This document shows positions 38,161 to 61,633 of a DNA stretch of 64,000 nt, one piece after another. The notes beneath the pieces are model-generated. The model made no database searches. It had not been told where the DNA came from and was given only the letters and a program-made list of their open reading frames with translations. Source of the DNA: Paguma larvata (lineage: Eukaryota > Chordata > Mammalia > Carnivora > Viverridae); contig CM057826.1 of assembly GCA_030068075.1 (NCBI GenBank), forward strand, positions 114,166,746 through 114,230,745, in the 5' to 3' direction. Position numbers and translations under genes: made by a program. Numbering within the stretch: position 1 is the first letter of the stretch; every line of letters begins with the position of its first letter.

Positions 38161-38580
38161 GCAAAATCTGCCAACACGCCTGCGTGAGCGGGCGTGCTCC
38201 GGAAGCAGTTCTTTGGCCTTCTGACACGTAGCAACGGAGCGAGTTCGGGATCTTAATCCGTGTTTGGGGGTTTTGGAGGGTTGCTGGAGCTGCTGACGCC
38301 GCTGCCGCTGCTTCTGCGCTTGGTGAGTGTCTCAGGCTTGCGGCACACGGTTCAGCTTCTCCCCAGGCCTGCGCAGCGCGGCTTGTTGCCGCCCTTCGGT
38401 GCAGCCAGCGTTCCGGTCCTTTTACTCGGACCTTCGCTCCCATCAGGTCCTTGCTTGGACGCGGCCCCTATACTTCAGGCGTGACTTTCTACGGGTCTGC
38501 ACCGTCGCGGCAGGCTCGGGCCTTATTTTGCAAGGAGGCAGTCGCATTGTCAGCGGCAAAGCCCTGCCCCGAGGTGAGGA
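37990..38580. promoter_or_regulatory. Bidirectional CpG-island promoter of KCTD16 and YIPF5
   Basis: A TATA-less CpG-rich block lies between two genes transcribed away from each other. Seen: NRF1-type TGCGCCTGCGCC (38004-38015) and TGCGCATGC (38097-38105), an inverted CCAAT box ATTGG (38065-38069), and an ETS site CCGGAAGC (38199-38206). A TTG|GTGAGT donor for YIPF5 exon 1 follows at 38322/38323. On the minus strand, a TTT|GTAAGT donor at 37778/37777 could end a KCTD16 first exon. Divergent CpG-island promoters are common in mammals, and the two genes are adjacent and divergent in human. Exact start sites are inferred. Confidence 0.8.
38240..38322 (+). other. YIPF5: YIPF5 exon 1, noncoding (5' border approximate)
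   Basis: GC-rich leader ending CGCTTG|GTGAGT. A second donor GAG|GTGAGG at 38573/38574 could give a longer exon 1. No in-frame ATG joins the coding sequence. The start site is inferred to lie shortly after the ETS motif. Confidence 0.6.
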
Positions 38581-38908
38581 ATCGTCTTTGTTGTTTATAG
38601 ACCTCAAAGAACCAGTTCTCCCACGACCCTTCCCCTAATTATAAGAACAATTGTAATAATAACAATTTAATGACAAGGAGCCAGGGCATACCGGCTCCTT
38701 GAAATAGAAGTGTCTTCCCAGCTCTTGATTTCGGGAGGAGACGTTTCCTTTTAACTGCCACCCAGACCTGTCGTCCAAATGCTGTTCCCCCAAATTCCAG
38801 GAGAAATAATTTCCTGCCTTCTGAGGCAGTGAATTATCGAAGCGAATTCAGTAGGACCTTGGGTGTAAATAGTGTTTGCCATTCTTCTTCCCTTGCAGAT
38901 CATTTGCG

Positions 38909-49709
<10,801 letters not shown>

Positions 49710-51005
49710 ACTGAATATATCTGGCATGTGGACACCATTGGGCCAAAAAGGACTTTGAACTCTTTTATCGGACCAGCGAGCTGCTGCAGTGCAACTCTCG
49801 TGCAGATCTAACCTTTGACTATTGGAGCAGTGGAAGGAAACATATATCTTTTGTTCATTTTTATAGAACTTTTGAGTACTATGTTGGATTTACTTGCAGT
49901 ATGACTAGCTTTAAGTGTTTGTGCTTATACAAATAAGAACAAGGAGTGCTATTTCTTTCCTGTTCTGCAGCCTTTGAAAAAATTTTTTCTTGCAAATTAT
50001 ATTAAGATGTTTTTGATAGATTTTTATCAACTGTGGGAAACTAACCACAGGGCTGATAATCTTTTCTTAAAAACAACCTAGTCTTGGTTAAGAAGACACA
50101 AGACTTATTGTAGAAATATTTTTCCAAGGGATTAGGGAAGAAAAATTGCCCATATTCTCAAGTTAGATGCACTTGAAGCAAAAAAGTGATCCCAGTGTAA
50201 CGTTTTATGAGTTTGCTCTTCACAAATTTGACATTCCTTTAAATTACCTCATGGAGTTTTTGCTAAAATTGAACAAGACGAAAAGTTCCCAGTCTTCTTT
50301 ATCGTGGACAGGAAGTGTGAACACCTGTTGAGGTTAGAATTAACTAAACCATGGTGGCCTAGACTGGCCGCATTTATGTTCATAGTCGAATCTCCACGTT
50401 TCCTAGGAAAAAGAAAATCACTAGCCTTTTTTGAGAAGAAGATTTAAAATGTCACAATTTCAGTACTGCAGTTATCACTGTAAAGTGCATTTGATGCTTA
50501 GTAATTAAACTTTTCCCAGTTTTAACTGTGTTGAGTTGACTTTTGCTGTTTTCGGTGTCACGTTTTCTTTAAGTAGGTTCTGGTTTTAACTTGTATTCCT
50601 AATTTATTCTAAGCCTGAAGAATGGAAGTCATTTAGTATAGAATCAGAAAAAGAGATTAAGTAAAAAGCAATTTACTTTGAGTTACAACATGATTTCCTT
50701 GTTTTGAATGTATTTGGTCCGTGTCATGCTCTCTTGCCAGAGAATCTATAAGAAAATACTGTATCTTGTATTTTGATATATATAGCATTGGCGTTTTCTG
50801 GAAAAAACTGCCTCTGATTTTGGACAAGCTCATTTACAGTTGTGAGAAAGATGCCTTATGGGAAGGAAAATGTTGCTTTCTTTAAAAAAGGAGTCCTTCA
50901 GCCCAAATAAAAACAAACACCAAACTGATGTTAATGGTTCTTTTTAAAGGTTGGTTTTCAGTTGTAAAAGGAGGTTGAGATAATAAAACACATTCTTGTA
51001 AGATC
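49710..51005 (+). other. YIPF5: YIPF5 3'UTR (end approximate)
   Basis: AT-rich sequence after the stop. Polyadenylation signals AATAAA at 50906-50911 and 50982-50987 are the first strong pair; the second is followed by a GT-containing stretch. Which is used, or whether a longer UTR exists, cannot be told. Confidence 0.6.
50982..50987 (+). terminator. YIPF5: Candidate YIPF5 polyadenylation signal
   Basis: AATAAA about 1.27 kb after the stop codon, with a second copy at 50906-50911. Confidence 0.5.
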
Positions 51006-51009
51006 ATGA

Positions 51010-54000
51010 TTTCTGATCTCTGGAATCACATAAATATGTTTTTCTGCATTAATACTTAATCTTCTAGAGGAATACTCTTGCTAATTAGTTTTGGGCTGGC
51101 TTTTCAAACATACCAAAGTGTTTTAGAATATTTTTTATTGTAATCCCTGGGTAGTATTTGTTTTGCCTTTTTCAGTTCATTTTCTAAGTACACACTAATC
51201 TTGTTAAGGCAGATATAATGAGTGCCTTCTGTGAATATCCAGTTTTTCCTAATGATCAATGTAGATGATGCTTTGGGAATTAAATTTTCCCACTGTTGCT
51301 TAGACTTAGATCATTAATCTTCAGCCACATTCCCCAAATGGATCAAATTGTTTTATTTTTTGCCTCTCCCACCCCCAAAATAATACTTTTTAATTAATTT
51401 AAATCAATATTGAGAGACTATTGTTGTTATTTGTCTTATAGAACTCCAAAATGATTACATGCAAACCCAATTTATATATAATGGTTATCCTGTCAAAACA
51501 GCTTTATAGCGGAGTTGTATTTAATGCAAGAGATTACGTCTAGAGTTTGCTTGTGACCTGCTGAGTCACGTATAGCCAAAATTTCTCTTCTAAAATCTCT
51601 CGTTAAAATACAATATATGTAGCCCTATTTATGCATACTTTAAAAACTGAAAAACTGTGTTTCAAAAAGTTATATGTTGTAACTTTTTTCTCTGGCATTG
51701 TAGTAAATTTCTGTTTCCTGAGTTAAGTTCCAAGAAGAGCATTTAGCTTACTCTTTAGGGCCCATTTTATACCAAAACCATACATGTACCTTTAAATACT
51801 AGAAACGCTCAGTATAGCCCCAAGCTCACTTAGTGATTGTTCCTGGTAATAGATTTACTGTGAATGGATCTGTAAGTTTACTCACTGGAGCGAGTGAGTT
51901 ATTTGTTACTTAGGCATGCATGTATGTCAAGGACAGATAATTGCTTGTATGTATGGTATAAATGTATATCTTACGACTTTTAATACCATGTTATATTACC
52001 ACATTTACCACTGGGTGCTTCCAAAAGCTATGTAACTAAGCTTCTAAGAATAGGCCTTCTTTCTCCAGTTACAGTTATAAAGATAGTGCAAAATTCTATA
52101 AATCTTAAAATGCTAATTCTATCCTCACATACTAAGCATCCAATCAAAGAGAATTTTTTAAAATATATCTAATGACATGATTTCAGGTACAATTTAAGTA
52201 CTGCGCATTTGACATTTTGCAGGTTTATTTATAACCTTAATGGGCATTGCTCAACTCAAATGTACTCCAAAGCTAAGTAAGGACAGTCGTCTCTGAAGTT
52301 CAAATTATGCATTATTTTTATAGTATTCATTACCTATTAAAAAAGGAGACTTTCCTTTCTGAAACTATACACTATTTTTCCATATAAATGGAAGAATTTA
52401 GAACTTAGGGCAAAAGGAGTACTGTAGAAATTAAAGTCTTCTCTTATAGGGTACTCTGACCTAGTTGTGGAGAACTGTGGGAATTCAAGAGCATGTTGAA
52501 TATCTGCCTGTTGTCATATACAGCAGAGCTGATGCAACGACTCCGACAATTTGCTTACCTTCCCTTGTGGGAGGGAGGGATATATATGTATACATATATA
52601 TAACTTTATACATATATAAAATGACAAGGTGTTTAGCCTTTCATGTAGTGACAGGGTGCCCTGTGGGAGATGTGTACATGTGTCCACACACACACACAAG
52701 ATGTTTAGCCTTTCATAAAGTATTTACTAAGGTTTTCCAGGAAATACAGAATGGAACAGATCACAGCATGAAGAATACCAAAGAACAGCACTGGGTTTTC
52801 ACAATGCTAGCTAGACCAAGCTTCTACCCAAAACACGCTCCAAGTTAAATCCATCTCACAAACTATCCACCGATTGATTTTGTGGTGTCCTGTCAGATTC
52901 CAGCTACTGGTTACCAAATGGTCTCAATTTTTGTAAATTCCCATTTATTTGGAAATGGAAGTTTGAATTCTTTCCTAAGCAATTTTATCTAATATGCTCG
53001 TATGAAAATAGGAACTTTAAGAATGAAACATTTACAATTAGGCAAAAACCTAAGTACATTTTCAAAGAGTCAACAATAGTTAACAAGAGATTCTTTTTTC
53101 CTTTTAAGGATGTATTTAGGTTTTGGGGGGAAGGAATGGAAATAACAAGGTAACAATGTTCATTGTGAGTGCCCTAAGGAAGAATTGGATCCTGTGCTTT
53201 TATAAATAGTAGATACGAATGATCTATCATTAGCTTGTCAAGAATACAGTAGTTACTTTCAAACAGCCTAAGTAAACCTATTCCCACCACTCTGTACAAT
53301 CTATGGTATTAATATTTTACACCACCAGTGAAGACATAATTGATTTTTAACTCTACCACTGTCCAAGTTATTGAAGTTTGAATTTTAATACATTGCTATT
53401 ACTTGTATTTCAATAAGCGTCTTTGTTCTTTAATAATTGAATACTCATAACCAAGCAGTAGGTAAAATAAAACATTAAATATTAAATTACTGAATTCTAG
53501 GGTTGGCTGAGTACTTACTTAAAAGTGTTTTATATTAACCGATGTATGTCTCAGAAAGGTGACCATAAACCAAAGAATGAAATCTGGCAGTGTGCAGTTA
53601 GGATTTTTGCATCATAGATAGGAATAGTTCGTCTACCCTTGTGCGCAAAGTTCCTACTTTAGTTAATGAAGAACATTATCTGCTGATGGAGCACAGTGTC
53701 CTGTGTTTGTGCAAATAAATTAAAATGATTACATACTCAAATGAGGGCTAATTAAATACATAGCTGTTCTCCTAATTTAAAAGCACAAATACTTTCTTGA
53801 GCACATTAGGTTCTGAAAATCGGATATTACATTTTTGTGAGCCTAACTAATTAGGCTTACTTTGCATTTATAAATTTGGTTTATTTCTGAAACTACCACT
53901 AAATCTGATAGCATGCAGAGTGATTAATTATGCATTAAGATGTTTTAAATAGCTTTTCAACACTGGTGGCACAAAAAATATTTTAAATGAATAAACAAAT

Positions 54001-54380
54001 GAAGTCCTAAGTAGAAACATTTAAGCTTTTGTAAACGTATATACTTATTTGGGTTACTCTGATTATATTTAAAAGTAGAGAAAGCAATGGAGTTATTTCA
54101 TTTTTTTATCCAAATAAATATAAATCATACAAATGTCCTTATAGAATTTTATGATAAATTTGCTTACAGTTTTCAGTTTGTGATCTTTGATAATGCTGTA
54201 TGAGTTTATAGTCTTTTCTTTAGGTAGAAATGGTCCTAAAAGTCCTACTATTTTTTAATACATTTTAATTTTCAAAATAGGAATGTCTTTATCTCCTTTT
54301 CCTGTTACATGCTGTCATTACGATAAACAATAATACCTGTATACCTCAATAGAAAAGAGTGGATTATCAATAAGATGTTT
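51010..54380 (+). other. Intergenic or extended 3'UTR, nothing recognised
   Basis: AT-rich unique-looking DNA. A TATATA/CA microsatellite lies around 52580-52698, and TGTTTAGCCTTTCAT occurs twice (about 52629 and 52700) around it. A further AATAAA lies near 53466. No gene. Confidence 0.5.
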
Positions 54381-54389
54381 TAACTGAAA

Positions 54390-54640
54390 TGACCCTCAAA
54401 AACATTTTGCTAAGTAAAAAGAAAAAAAAAAAGCAGCCAGATATGGAAGCCCACATGTCCATTTATATGACTTTCTAAAAAGAAATCTGTAGGGACAACA
54501 AATTAGTAGTTGCCTGGTGGTAGAAGTGGGGGTTGATTGCGAAGGAGCAGGAGGGCTTTTTGAGTGATCATGGTTGCACAACTGTATGTTTATTAAAATC
54601 ATTAAGTGTACCCTTAAAACAGATTAGATTTTATGTTCTG
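54390..54640 (+). mobile_element. Old L1 3' fragment
   Basis: CATTTATATGACTTTCTAAA, GTAGTTGCCTGGTGG and TGCACAACTGTATGTTTATT followed by CATTAAGTGTACCC match the 3' region of old L1 families. Confidence 0.6.
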
Positions 54641-54929
54641 TCAATAGTATGGAGGGTGAGAACGGGAAGTAGGGCAAACTGCTAGAATATCTGTATTTTT
54701 AGAGTTAAAGAGAAAAGAAAGAAGAATCCTAAGATCGATTTTAATAGAGGAAAAAACAATATAGTACATCACAATACCAACGAAGTGAGATCGCCACCCA
54801 CTCCAAATTCACGCCCACATACTCCCTCCAAAGAGATGGGTTTGCTTTTTATCAGACCATGGACACAGCTGTCCTCCTCTCCCCTGTGCCCCTCGAAGCT
54901 TGTATACACATGAATACACAAGTGCACAC

Positions 54930-55335
54930 TCCTGTTCTTAAAATTTTTATTAAAATTCACATAACAAAATCCACCATTTTAATAATTTTGCGGCTTTACT
55001 GTATTTACAATGTACAACCATATCACTCCCTAATTTCAGAGTATTTCCATCACCTCACAAAGAAGCCTTGTACTTCGCAATTTCCTACCGCCCATACCCT
55101 GGCTATCACTAATTATTTTCTGTCTCTGGGTTTGCTTATTCTGGACATTTCATGTGAATAGAAATATGAAATGTGGCCTTTGTTTCTGGCTTCTTCCACT
55201 TAGTATTATGTTTTCAAGGTCTTTTTTTTTTTTTAACCTTGCAATATATTGTAGACATCATTACATATGTTGAACATTGAAATTTATTTCATTCTTTTTA
55301 GTAGTTGGTTATCATTTTATTAAATGACCAGGATT
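54930..55335 (-). mobile_element. Old L1 fragment, reverse orientation
   Basis: AAAATTCACATAACAAAATC, ATTTCCATCACCTCACAAAG, TATTCTGGACATTTCATGTG and GGCTTCTTCCACTTAGTATT are the reverse-oriented untranslated part of old mammalian L1s. Confidence 0.75.
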
Positions 55336-55399
55336 TATTTTACTTCAGCAGTCCCCTGTTGTCAGACATGTGGGATCTTTTTACCTTCTTTAAAAATTA

Positions 55400-55595
55400 G
55401 GGGCACTTGGGTGGCTCAGTCTCTTAAGTGTCCTTCTTCGGCTCAGGTCATGATCTCCGGGCTCTTGAGTTCAAGTGCCATGTCGGGTTCTGTGCTGACA
55501 GCTAAGAGCCTGGAGCCTTTTTCAGATTCCCCCCACCACCCCCCCATTCATGCTCTATCTCTGTTTCTCAAAAATAAATGAACGTTAAAAAAAAA
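55400..55595 (+). mobile_element. CAN-type SINE
   Basis: Head GGGGCACTTGGGTGGCTCAG, body GGGTTCTGTGCTGACAGC, tail AAAATAAATGAACGTTAAAA. The CT block is shortened to a C-rich stretch. Confidence 0.93.
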
Positions 55596-55639
55596 TCTTT
55601 TTTTAAGTATAAATAGTGCTGCATTGGTATTGGCATCCT

Positions 55640-57340
55640 TCATTATCACAGTACCACAGTTGTTTTTTATAGTGCTCAGGCTACTAATTATTTAAACTCA
55701 AATTTAAATTCTATGATTTCAATAATTTTATTCCCCAATAGTTTTGTTTAGTATGCATATAGTTTTCTTTCATATGTTGAAGCATGCAAGTCACAGGTAG
55801 GTTTATATAAGCATTGCTCTGTGACTCTCTAGTACCTTAGCATGTTTGTACTAGTCAACTGGTGAAATGGGAATACTGGTGAAAGTGTCATGTCATGCCC
55901 ACCCTTCAGATTATTCTACATTAGAAGGGAAGACTTCATTCAAAGTGAGCTGCCTTTTTTTTTTTCTTGCCCATGTAGAAGAGTCAATCCAACAGTGTCA
56001 TTCTTAAGTCACTGCTTTTACATAACTTTTTTTAAAAAGTTCTGAAATGTTCTGAGATGTGCCCATTTTTAATTTCCCTTTGAGTCGATCTGTGTGCTTA
56101 TATGATTTAGTCATTTCAGGACATCCCCAGCATTTACTTTAATCGTATCAGTAGTCCTCGCTAGAATATGAAATAGATAGTTTGATCTGACAGTGACTTC
56201 TACTCACATTAGGCCTTGTTACCCAATTTGTTCCTCTGTCAACTCCCAAGAGTTAAATTGTATCGTGGTAGCAATTAAGAAGACTAAAACCAACATCTCT
56301 ACTTCAGACGTCTGCAGAAATCATTTTCTTATAAAAATTTTTTTGAGCTCTTAAGAGTTGAATTTCCTAATAAAATGATTTAAAATGCTTTTTTTCGCTT
56401 TTTTTTTGTTTGCAGGGGGTCATTTGTTTGCTTTAGCATTGTATTTACATTTTATGGCTTTTTTTTAATGCACTTAAAAAAAAACTTTCTGGACTGTTTC
56501 CCTGTGGTACATTTTCATCACTGCCTGAGCAGTCCTGTTAAAAGAATCTTCTAGCTTCAGTGCCAGTTCAGATACTCCTTGCATATCTAGGTCTGTCACA
56601 AGGTCATGCTTAACCCAGACTCAATTTTTATCATCTCTTGAGACCATATTTTATTCTGACTGGTCTTGGTCACCATCTCCCTGGGATAACATGGTTTTGG
56701 TTTTTCTATAAAAGATTGAATCATTTCTATGGTTTAATAAAAGATTAAACTGCATCTGCAATGAGGTGAATGTTGTTAAAAGACAGTTGTCCTTGATCAT
56801 CTACTTTGAACCAAAGTTAGAATTTAATATTTGACATGAGAGTCATACTGATTTTCTGTTCTTACTCATATTGCAAGAATAAAAGAGAATCATTTATGAA
56901 CAAACCCCGGAACCTCTGTCTTAACCAGGACCCAGATAAAGGCAGAATGGGGAGCCGAGCTGAGAATGTGAAAATCAAGATTGAGTTGAGGGCGATAGTG
57001 GAGAATCCGGGGCCTTGAGAGAATCAACAGGAAGAGGGTGGGAGAGATTGTGCTAACATGTCCTAGGAGACTTGTTTTAATACTCTGTGTCATATGAACA
57101 CGGATACGAAATTTTCAGTGTATCAAAATACAGCCTATTTTCATTATTGGTGTAAAAGCAGTAAGTCCGAAAAATAAAGGAAATCAAACAGCAGCAAGGT
57201 ATGTGAATTCTTTAAATGACTTGTATGGAGAAAGTCAATTGTAAAGCAGCTTTTAAACATCCCAACAACACAACGCAATTCTTGCTGATACAGTCATGTT
57301 TGTAAAAACTGACATGTAAATCGATGTCAGCTCTAGGGTT
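55640..57340. other. Intergenic, nothing recognised
   Basis: AT-rich DNA with T runs. The open frames are short and without family likeness. Confidence 0.5.
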
Positions 57341-57344
57341 GGGA

Positions 57345-57775
57345 AATTTTTTTTTACTAATTTAAACCGTGTGTGCTGCTCTCAGAGCTTCGGTCTTCTT
57401 GCTCTTTCTTTATTGGAGACAGACGGGATCAGGCCACGATCCTTTAAGACTGGAGCAGGGAACCCGTAGTCCCCGGCCAAGATCTGGAGGAGAGCATCCA
57501 TTCACTACCACTGAAATGCTCTTCGCTTCAGCAGCCTCTGCCTCCTGAGCCTGAGTGCGCTGGCCGCTGGTACCCCTCCAAACGTAATTTTCTCCCCATT
57601 GGCAATTATAATATCCCAGTCTAGATCAGAGCTGATGACTTGAAATAGAGAGCTATAAAACGTAGGCAGTTTATCAACACGTGTAACAGAAACACTAGAA
57701 CTGCTGCCTGGGATTTGGCTTCTATCCCTGTCTCTCTGTCTCTGTCCTTTTGATGTCTGTGTGTTCCAACTCTAA
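57345..57775 (-). pseudogene. Unidentified coding-like stretch, possible retrocopy
   Basis: On the minus strand a long frame without stops reads, in part, VDKLPTFYSSLFQVISSDLD then WDIIIANGEKITFGGVPA. After a likely frameshift it is continued by QAQEAEAAEAKSISVVVNG and ends CTCCAATAAAGAAAG, where the stop overlaps a polyadenylation signal. An A-run follows near 57349-57357. The block is more GC-rich than its surroundings. I do not recognise the protein. It could be a processed pseudogene, an LTR fragment or chance. Confidence 0.3.
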
Positions 57776-58485
57776 TTGACCCTGATAACAGCAATGAGAT
57801 GTATTTGTAGTATTTGTTATGCATATCAAAGTTTTACGTTGCCTATTCTCAGTTCTTTAACAAAAAATTCCTATTGACTCTCTAAGTGATGGGGAAAATG
57901 GACTTGAAATCTTTTTGCAGCATTATAGGGGGGAGTGAGGTCCTGGCTTGAAGTTTTCCCGCCTTGCTCATTGAGCTTTCCCATTGAACGCAGCCCCAAA
58001 CCGTTAAGTTCCTACAGTGAACCAAGTCCTGTTTTGGGGTTCCCCCTTCCAAGCTGAATATTCTCTGCTTTCATGCTTTCACTCACAACTCATCTTCTTT
58101 TCCTGATTGCCCTTGGACTCTTCTCTAAATCCCATCCAAATTCTTCACATTTCTTTAATTGTGTAGCCCAGATAGGATGTGAATATTTCATACACATATA
58201 TATAATGGCCATTTCACATTTCCTTCTTTTCATGTGGCTAAGAAAGACCTATATCTTGTGTGCTTTTAAACTGTAAGCTAAAAGTGAAAAAATACATCTC
58301 TAATTATATAGAGAATGTATAAATATGCATATAACTTGTGACCTGGTAATAAAATCTTAGTCATATTCCAAGACAATGTATATTGACATGGAAAAGTGTT
58401 CCCTGTATACATTCATAGCTGTATGAAAGTATATATAGAAGTATGTATTGAACAATATCTTTGTTTTTAAAAATGACATTTTTAA

Positions 58486-58597
58486 GGGATGCCTGGCTGG
58501 GTTAGTAGAGTGTGTGACTCTTGATCTCAGGGTCATGAGTTCGAGCCCCATGTTGGGTGTGGAGCCTACTTAAAAAGCAAACAAGAAAAGCAAAAAA
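58486..58597 (+). mobile_element. Short CAN-related SINE
   Basis: GGGATGCCTGGCTGGGTTAG, GACTCTTGATCTCAGGGTCA and GTTCGAGCCCCATGTTGGGT, then an A-rich end without the CT block: an older or truncated subfamily. Confidence 0.85.
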
Positions 58598-58884
58598 TCT
58601 TATTTAAGGATACATATCTGTGGTTTGAGATCTCAACCAAACCAGATTTTTCACGTAGCACATATATTTTATTAAGTGAGGGAATTAATGAGTAGATGGT
58701 CTTTTCCAGGGCTCTTAATTTGATTGGGAGAAGTTTTAACTCTACCTTAGAAAGAAAACAGAATTTTGCCCTAATAAGTCCTAATGTAATTTTAGTTTTT
58801 AAATATTTTGTCCTTCGAATTGCACCGAAAAAAATATGACATCACCCATAAGCCAGAGTTTGCTCCTCTCCCATTAGAGTAGTC

Positions 58885-58926
58885 CCTTTTTCTTTCTTTT
58901 TCTTTTCTTTTCTTTTCTTTTTTTTG
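58885..58926. repeat. (TTTTC)n microsatellite
   Basis: TTCTTTCTTTTTC followed by five TTTTC units and a T run. Confidence 0.85.
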
Positions 58927-59199
58927 TTTCAGTCAGCACCCTTCCCATCTTACAAAAATAACCTAATTTACTCTAAGGTATCAAGGACTTTTACCTACGT
59001 TAGCACTGGCCTCCCGCAGTGTAACGTGATTCCTCTCATGGTAGCCATTTTCTTAGTTCAATAACTAAAATGTCTTGGGCAAAATGAAAGCTGTGCTATT
59101 CTCGAAGCAGCAATTATGTCCATTTCAGCAACATGGTTTTCAGCCGGAAAAACCAGCATGGTTCCCATAAGGCAAAACCAATAAAGGAACAGAAGAGGT

Positions 59200-59950
59200 T
59201 GTTTTGGTTCCTTATTAATAAAGTGGATTTTAGACTTAGAATATGTCACATGCAAGAAGATAAAAAGTATAATGGAATGAATACCCATGTACCCTGCCTC
59301 TAGATTGAAATGTAAAAACATTGTTAAGTACAGTTGAAATGCCCTTTGTATATTTTGATTACAACCCATGTCTTCCCAGCAGAGTTACTAATATTCTGAA
59401 TTTTAGGCTTATTCTTCAGCCTTCCTTTACATTTTTAGTATGTATGTGTTGTGTCTGTCCTTAAACAATGTAGGATTATTTAGCACCATTTTGACTTTTA
59501 TGTAAATGATATCACACTTGACTTTTCTTCCGTATTTGATTTTTTCACCCGTAAGTTTGTGAGATTCAGCTACGTTCGTGCTTCATGAATCTCTGTTTCC
59601 TAGTATTTAGTACTTCATTAATATATTGCAGCGCACTGGTCCATTTTCCTGCTATGAACATTAAGTTTGTCTCCAGTTTCTTGCTTTCACAAACTAGTCT
59701 ATAAACAGTCCCGTGTCTGTCTTGTGCACATGTGTGCAAGGTTTTTCCTAGTAACCTCTATGGAGCTCAAGTGCTAGGTCTCTTCCTTCATGGCTTGTGT
59801 CTGTCTTACCCCAAAGCCATAAAAGCATCTTCAATATTTTCTTCTAAGGATTTTAAAGTTTTGCTTTTCAGATTTAATTTTTTTTAACCCACCTGGCACA
59901 TGAAATAAGGATCCAATTTTGCTTTTTCCCATATGTGACATGAGTTGTTT
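59200..59950 (-). mobile_element. Degraded L1/HAL1-type fragment, reverse orientation
   Basis: Reverse-oriented words such as TGTAAATGATATCACACTTG, GAGATTCAGCTACGTTCGTG, TCCTGCTATGAACATTAAG and GTGCACATGTGTGCAAGG occur in the order seen in old L1 or HAL1 untranslated parts. Borders are loose. Confidence 0.5.
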
Positions 59951-60199
59951 CATAACCGTTGATCTATCTGGGAAAGGGACAGTTAAGCTAACCATAAGGC
60001 ACTTTCTAGGTTAGCCCTAAAAAGGATGGAAGGAAAAAAGGAATCCTTTTTTTTCCCCCCTTTAAAGACAAGAATCTTTCTTTAAAAAGTGTCTCTCTTT
60101 TCTCGCCTCTGCTATCCGCAGGCACCTGGAATTGGCTTCATTAGTATGAGACACATGCCTTAGAGGAAGCCGTCCCTTGGGATAGTGTTACTTCCCATC

Positions 60200-60420
60200 T
60201 CCTAAAGCAGAGGTCAGTAGACTCATTCTCTAAAAGGCCAGATTATAAATATTTTAGATTCTGTGGGCCAAGAGGCAAAATCAAGGATAATATATATATA
60301 CTATGCATATTATACATATATTACATATATGTGGTGTATGTAGTGCTATATAAACAAAGCAAAACAAATTTTCACAAAATTTTTATTGACAAAATCGAAA
60401 ATGTAATAATAATTGAGCAC
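60200..60420 (+). mobile_element. hAT-type (MER) relic with AT expansion
   Basis: AGGTCAGTAGACTCATTCTC, AAAAGGCCAGATTATAAATA, TTTAGATTCTGTGGGCCAAG and AAAATTTTTATTGACAAAAT follow a common mammalian hAT relic (GGTCGGCAAACTTTTTCTGT type). A (TATA)n tract at 60288-60345 has grown within it. Confidence 0.6.
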
Positions 60421-60459
60421 AGTTTTCAATAACACAGGTCTACTAATGTGTAAAATGGA

Positions 60460-60640
60460 ATCCTCCCGATTATCTAATTTAATTTATTCCTGCTAACAAC
60501 CCTAATGAGACAGATATTCCTACCTACAGTTCATTCACAAGGAAAATGAAGTTCACACAGGGTTACCCTAATGGCAAATATCGGGGCCATTTTTGCATAG
60601 GGGAATTAATGTTGTTTTATTTTAAAGATGAAGAAATGGT
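60460..60640 (-). repeat. MIR-type fragment
   Basis: TTATTCCTGCTAACAACCCT, ATGAGACAGATATTCCTACC and AAGGAAAATGAAGTTCACAC resemble the 3' part of MIR-family elements. The orientation call is tentative. Confidence 0.4.
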
Positions 60641-61209
60641 AGTGCATGGGGTTAAATAGTTTGGGAAAGGTAACGCAGAGTGCTGTAGGGCTATTTGTAT
60701 GTAATTTCAAAGCCATGTTTTTTCACGTCTACTCTGCTACTGTAAGATTTCCAGTAACCTCAGGGACAATGAGTACAATTAACAAATCAGGTTCCAAGTT
60801 ATGGTACCATTTTAATTGAAATGTTTAAACACAGTAATCATCAGCTATCTATCTATATATTTTTAATTATAAAAATTGTTAATGGACATCTCAAAAAAAT
60901 CATAAAATACTGAAGGGTATTCTGTCAAAGATAAAAAGTGAAAATTTATTCTTTTTTCTTGTCCTCTTCCATTTATTCTCTCCTTATTTCTCCTATTTCT
61001 TTCTTTCTTTTATTTTTACCTCTTTTTATCTCCCTTCCCTTTTTGTGTGTGTTATAAGAGCTGTTCAGAATAGAAAAAAGCAGTGCACGCCCAAGAGTAG
61101 AATTTAGATTCCAGAGAAATACAGGTGCTATGGTTGACCAATTAAAGCGAGAATCTCAAAACTGTTATACATTCTTTTAATGGGTGAATAGGATTTTGGT
61201 TTCCTGGCA

Positions 61210-61325
61210 TCAAATCACTGTTCAACAAGTGTTTGGCTAGTATGTGGTAGACCCTGAGTGAATACAAAAGAAAGTGCCTACCTCTGCCTTCTAGGAGCTC
61301 ACTAGCTAGGGAGATTCTAACAAAG
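61210..61325 (+). repeat. Ancient mammalian repeat fragment
   Basis: CACTGTTCAACAAGTGTTTG, AGACCCTGAGTGAATACAAA and GCCTTCTAGGAGCTCACTAG match the ATTCAACAAATATTTATTG family. Confidence 0.5.
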
Positions 61326-61405
61326 CAAGCTTGGGAGTAAAGAAAAACCTAAGTAACTTCATCCAAGGCAGAGATTGTGTCCTCAAAAGTCTGTCACGCT
61401 TTCTT

Positions 61406-61633
61406 TCTTTTTTTTCTTTTTTTTTAATGTTTTTATTTATTTTTGAGAGCAGGAGAGACAAAGCATGATTGGGGGAGGGCCAGAGAGAGAGAAGGAGACA
61501 CAGAATCCGAAGCAGGCTCCAGGCTCCGAGCTGTCAGCACAGAGCCCGATGCGGGGCTCGAACTCACAGACTGTGAGATCATGATCTGAGCTGAAGTCGG
61601 ACACTTAAGCGACTGAGCCACCCAGGCGCCCCT
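61406..61633 (-). mobile_element. CAN-type SINE
   Basis: Minus-strand, low divergence: right end GAGCCACCCAGGCGCCCC. Duplication GTCACGCTTTCTT (61393-61405) and GGCACGCTTTCTT (61634-61646). Confidence 0.96.
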
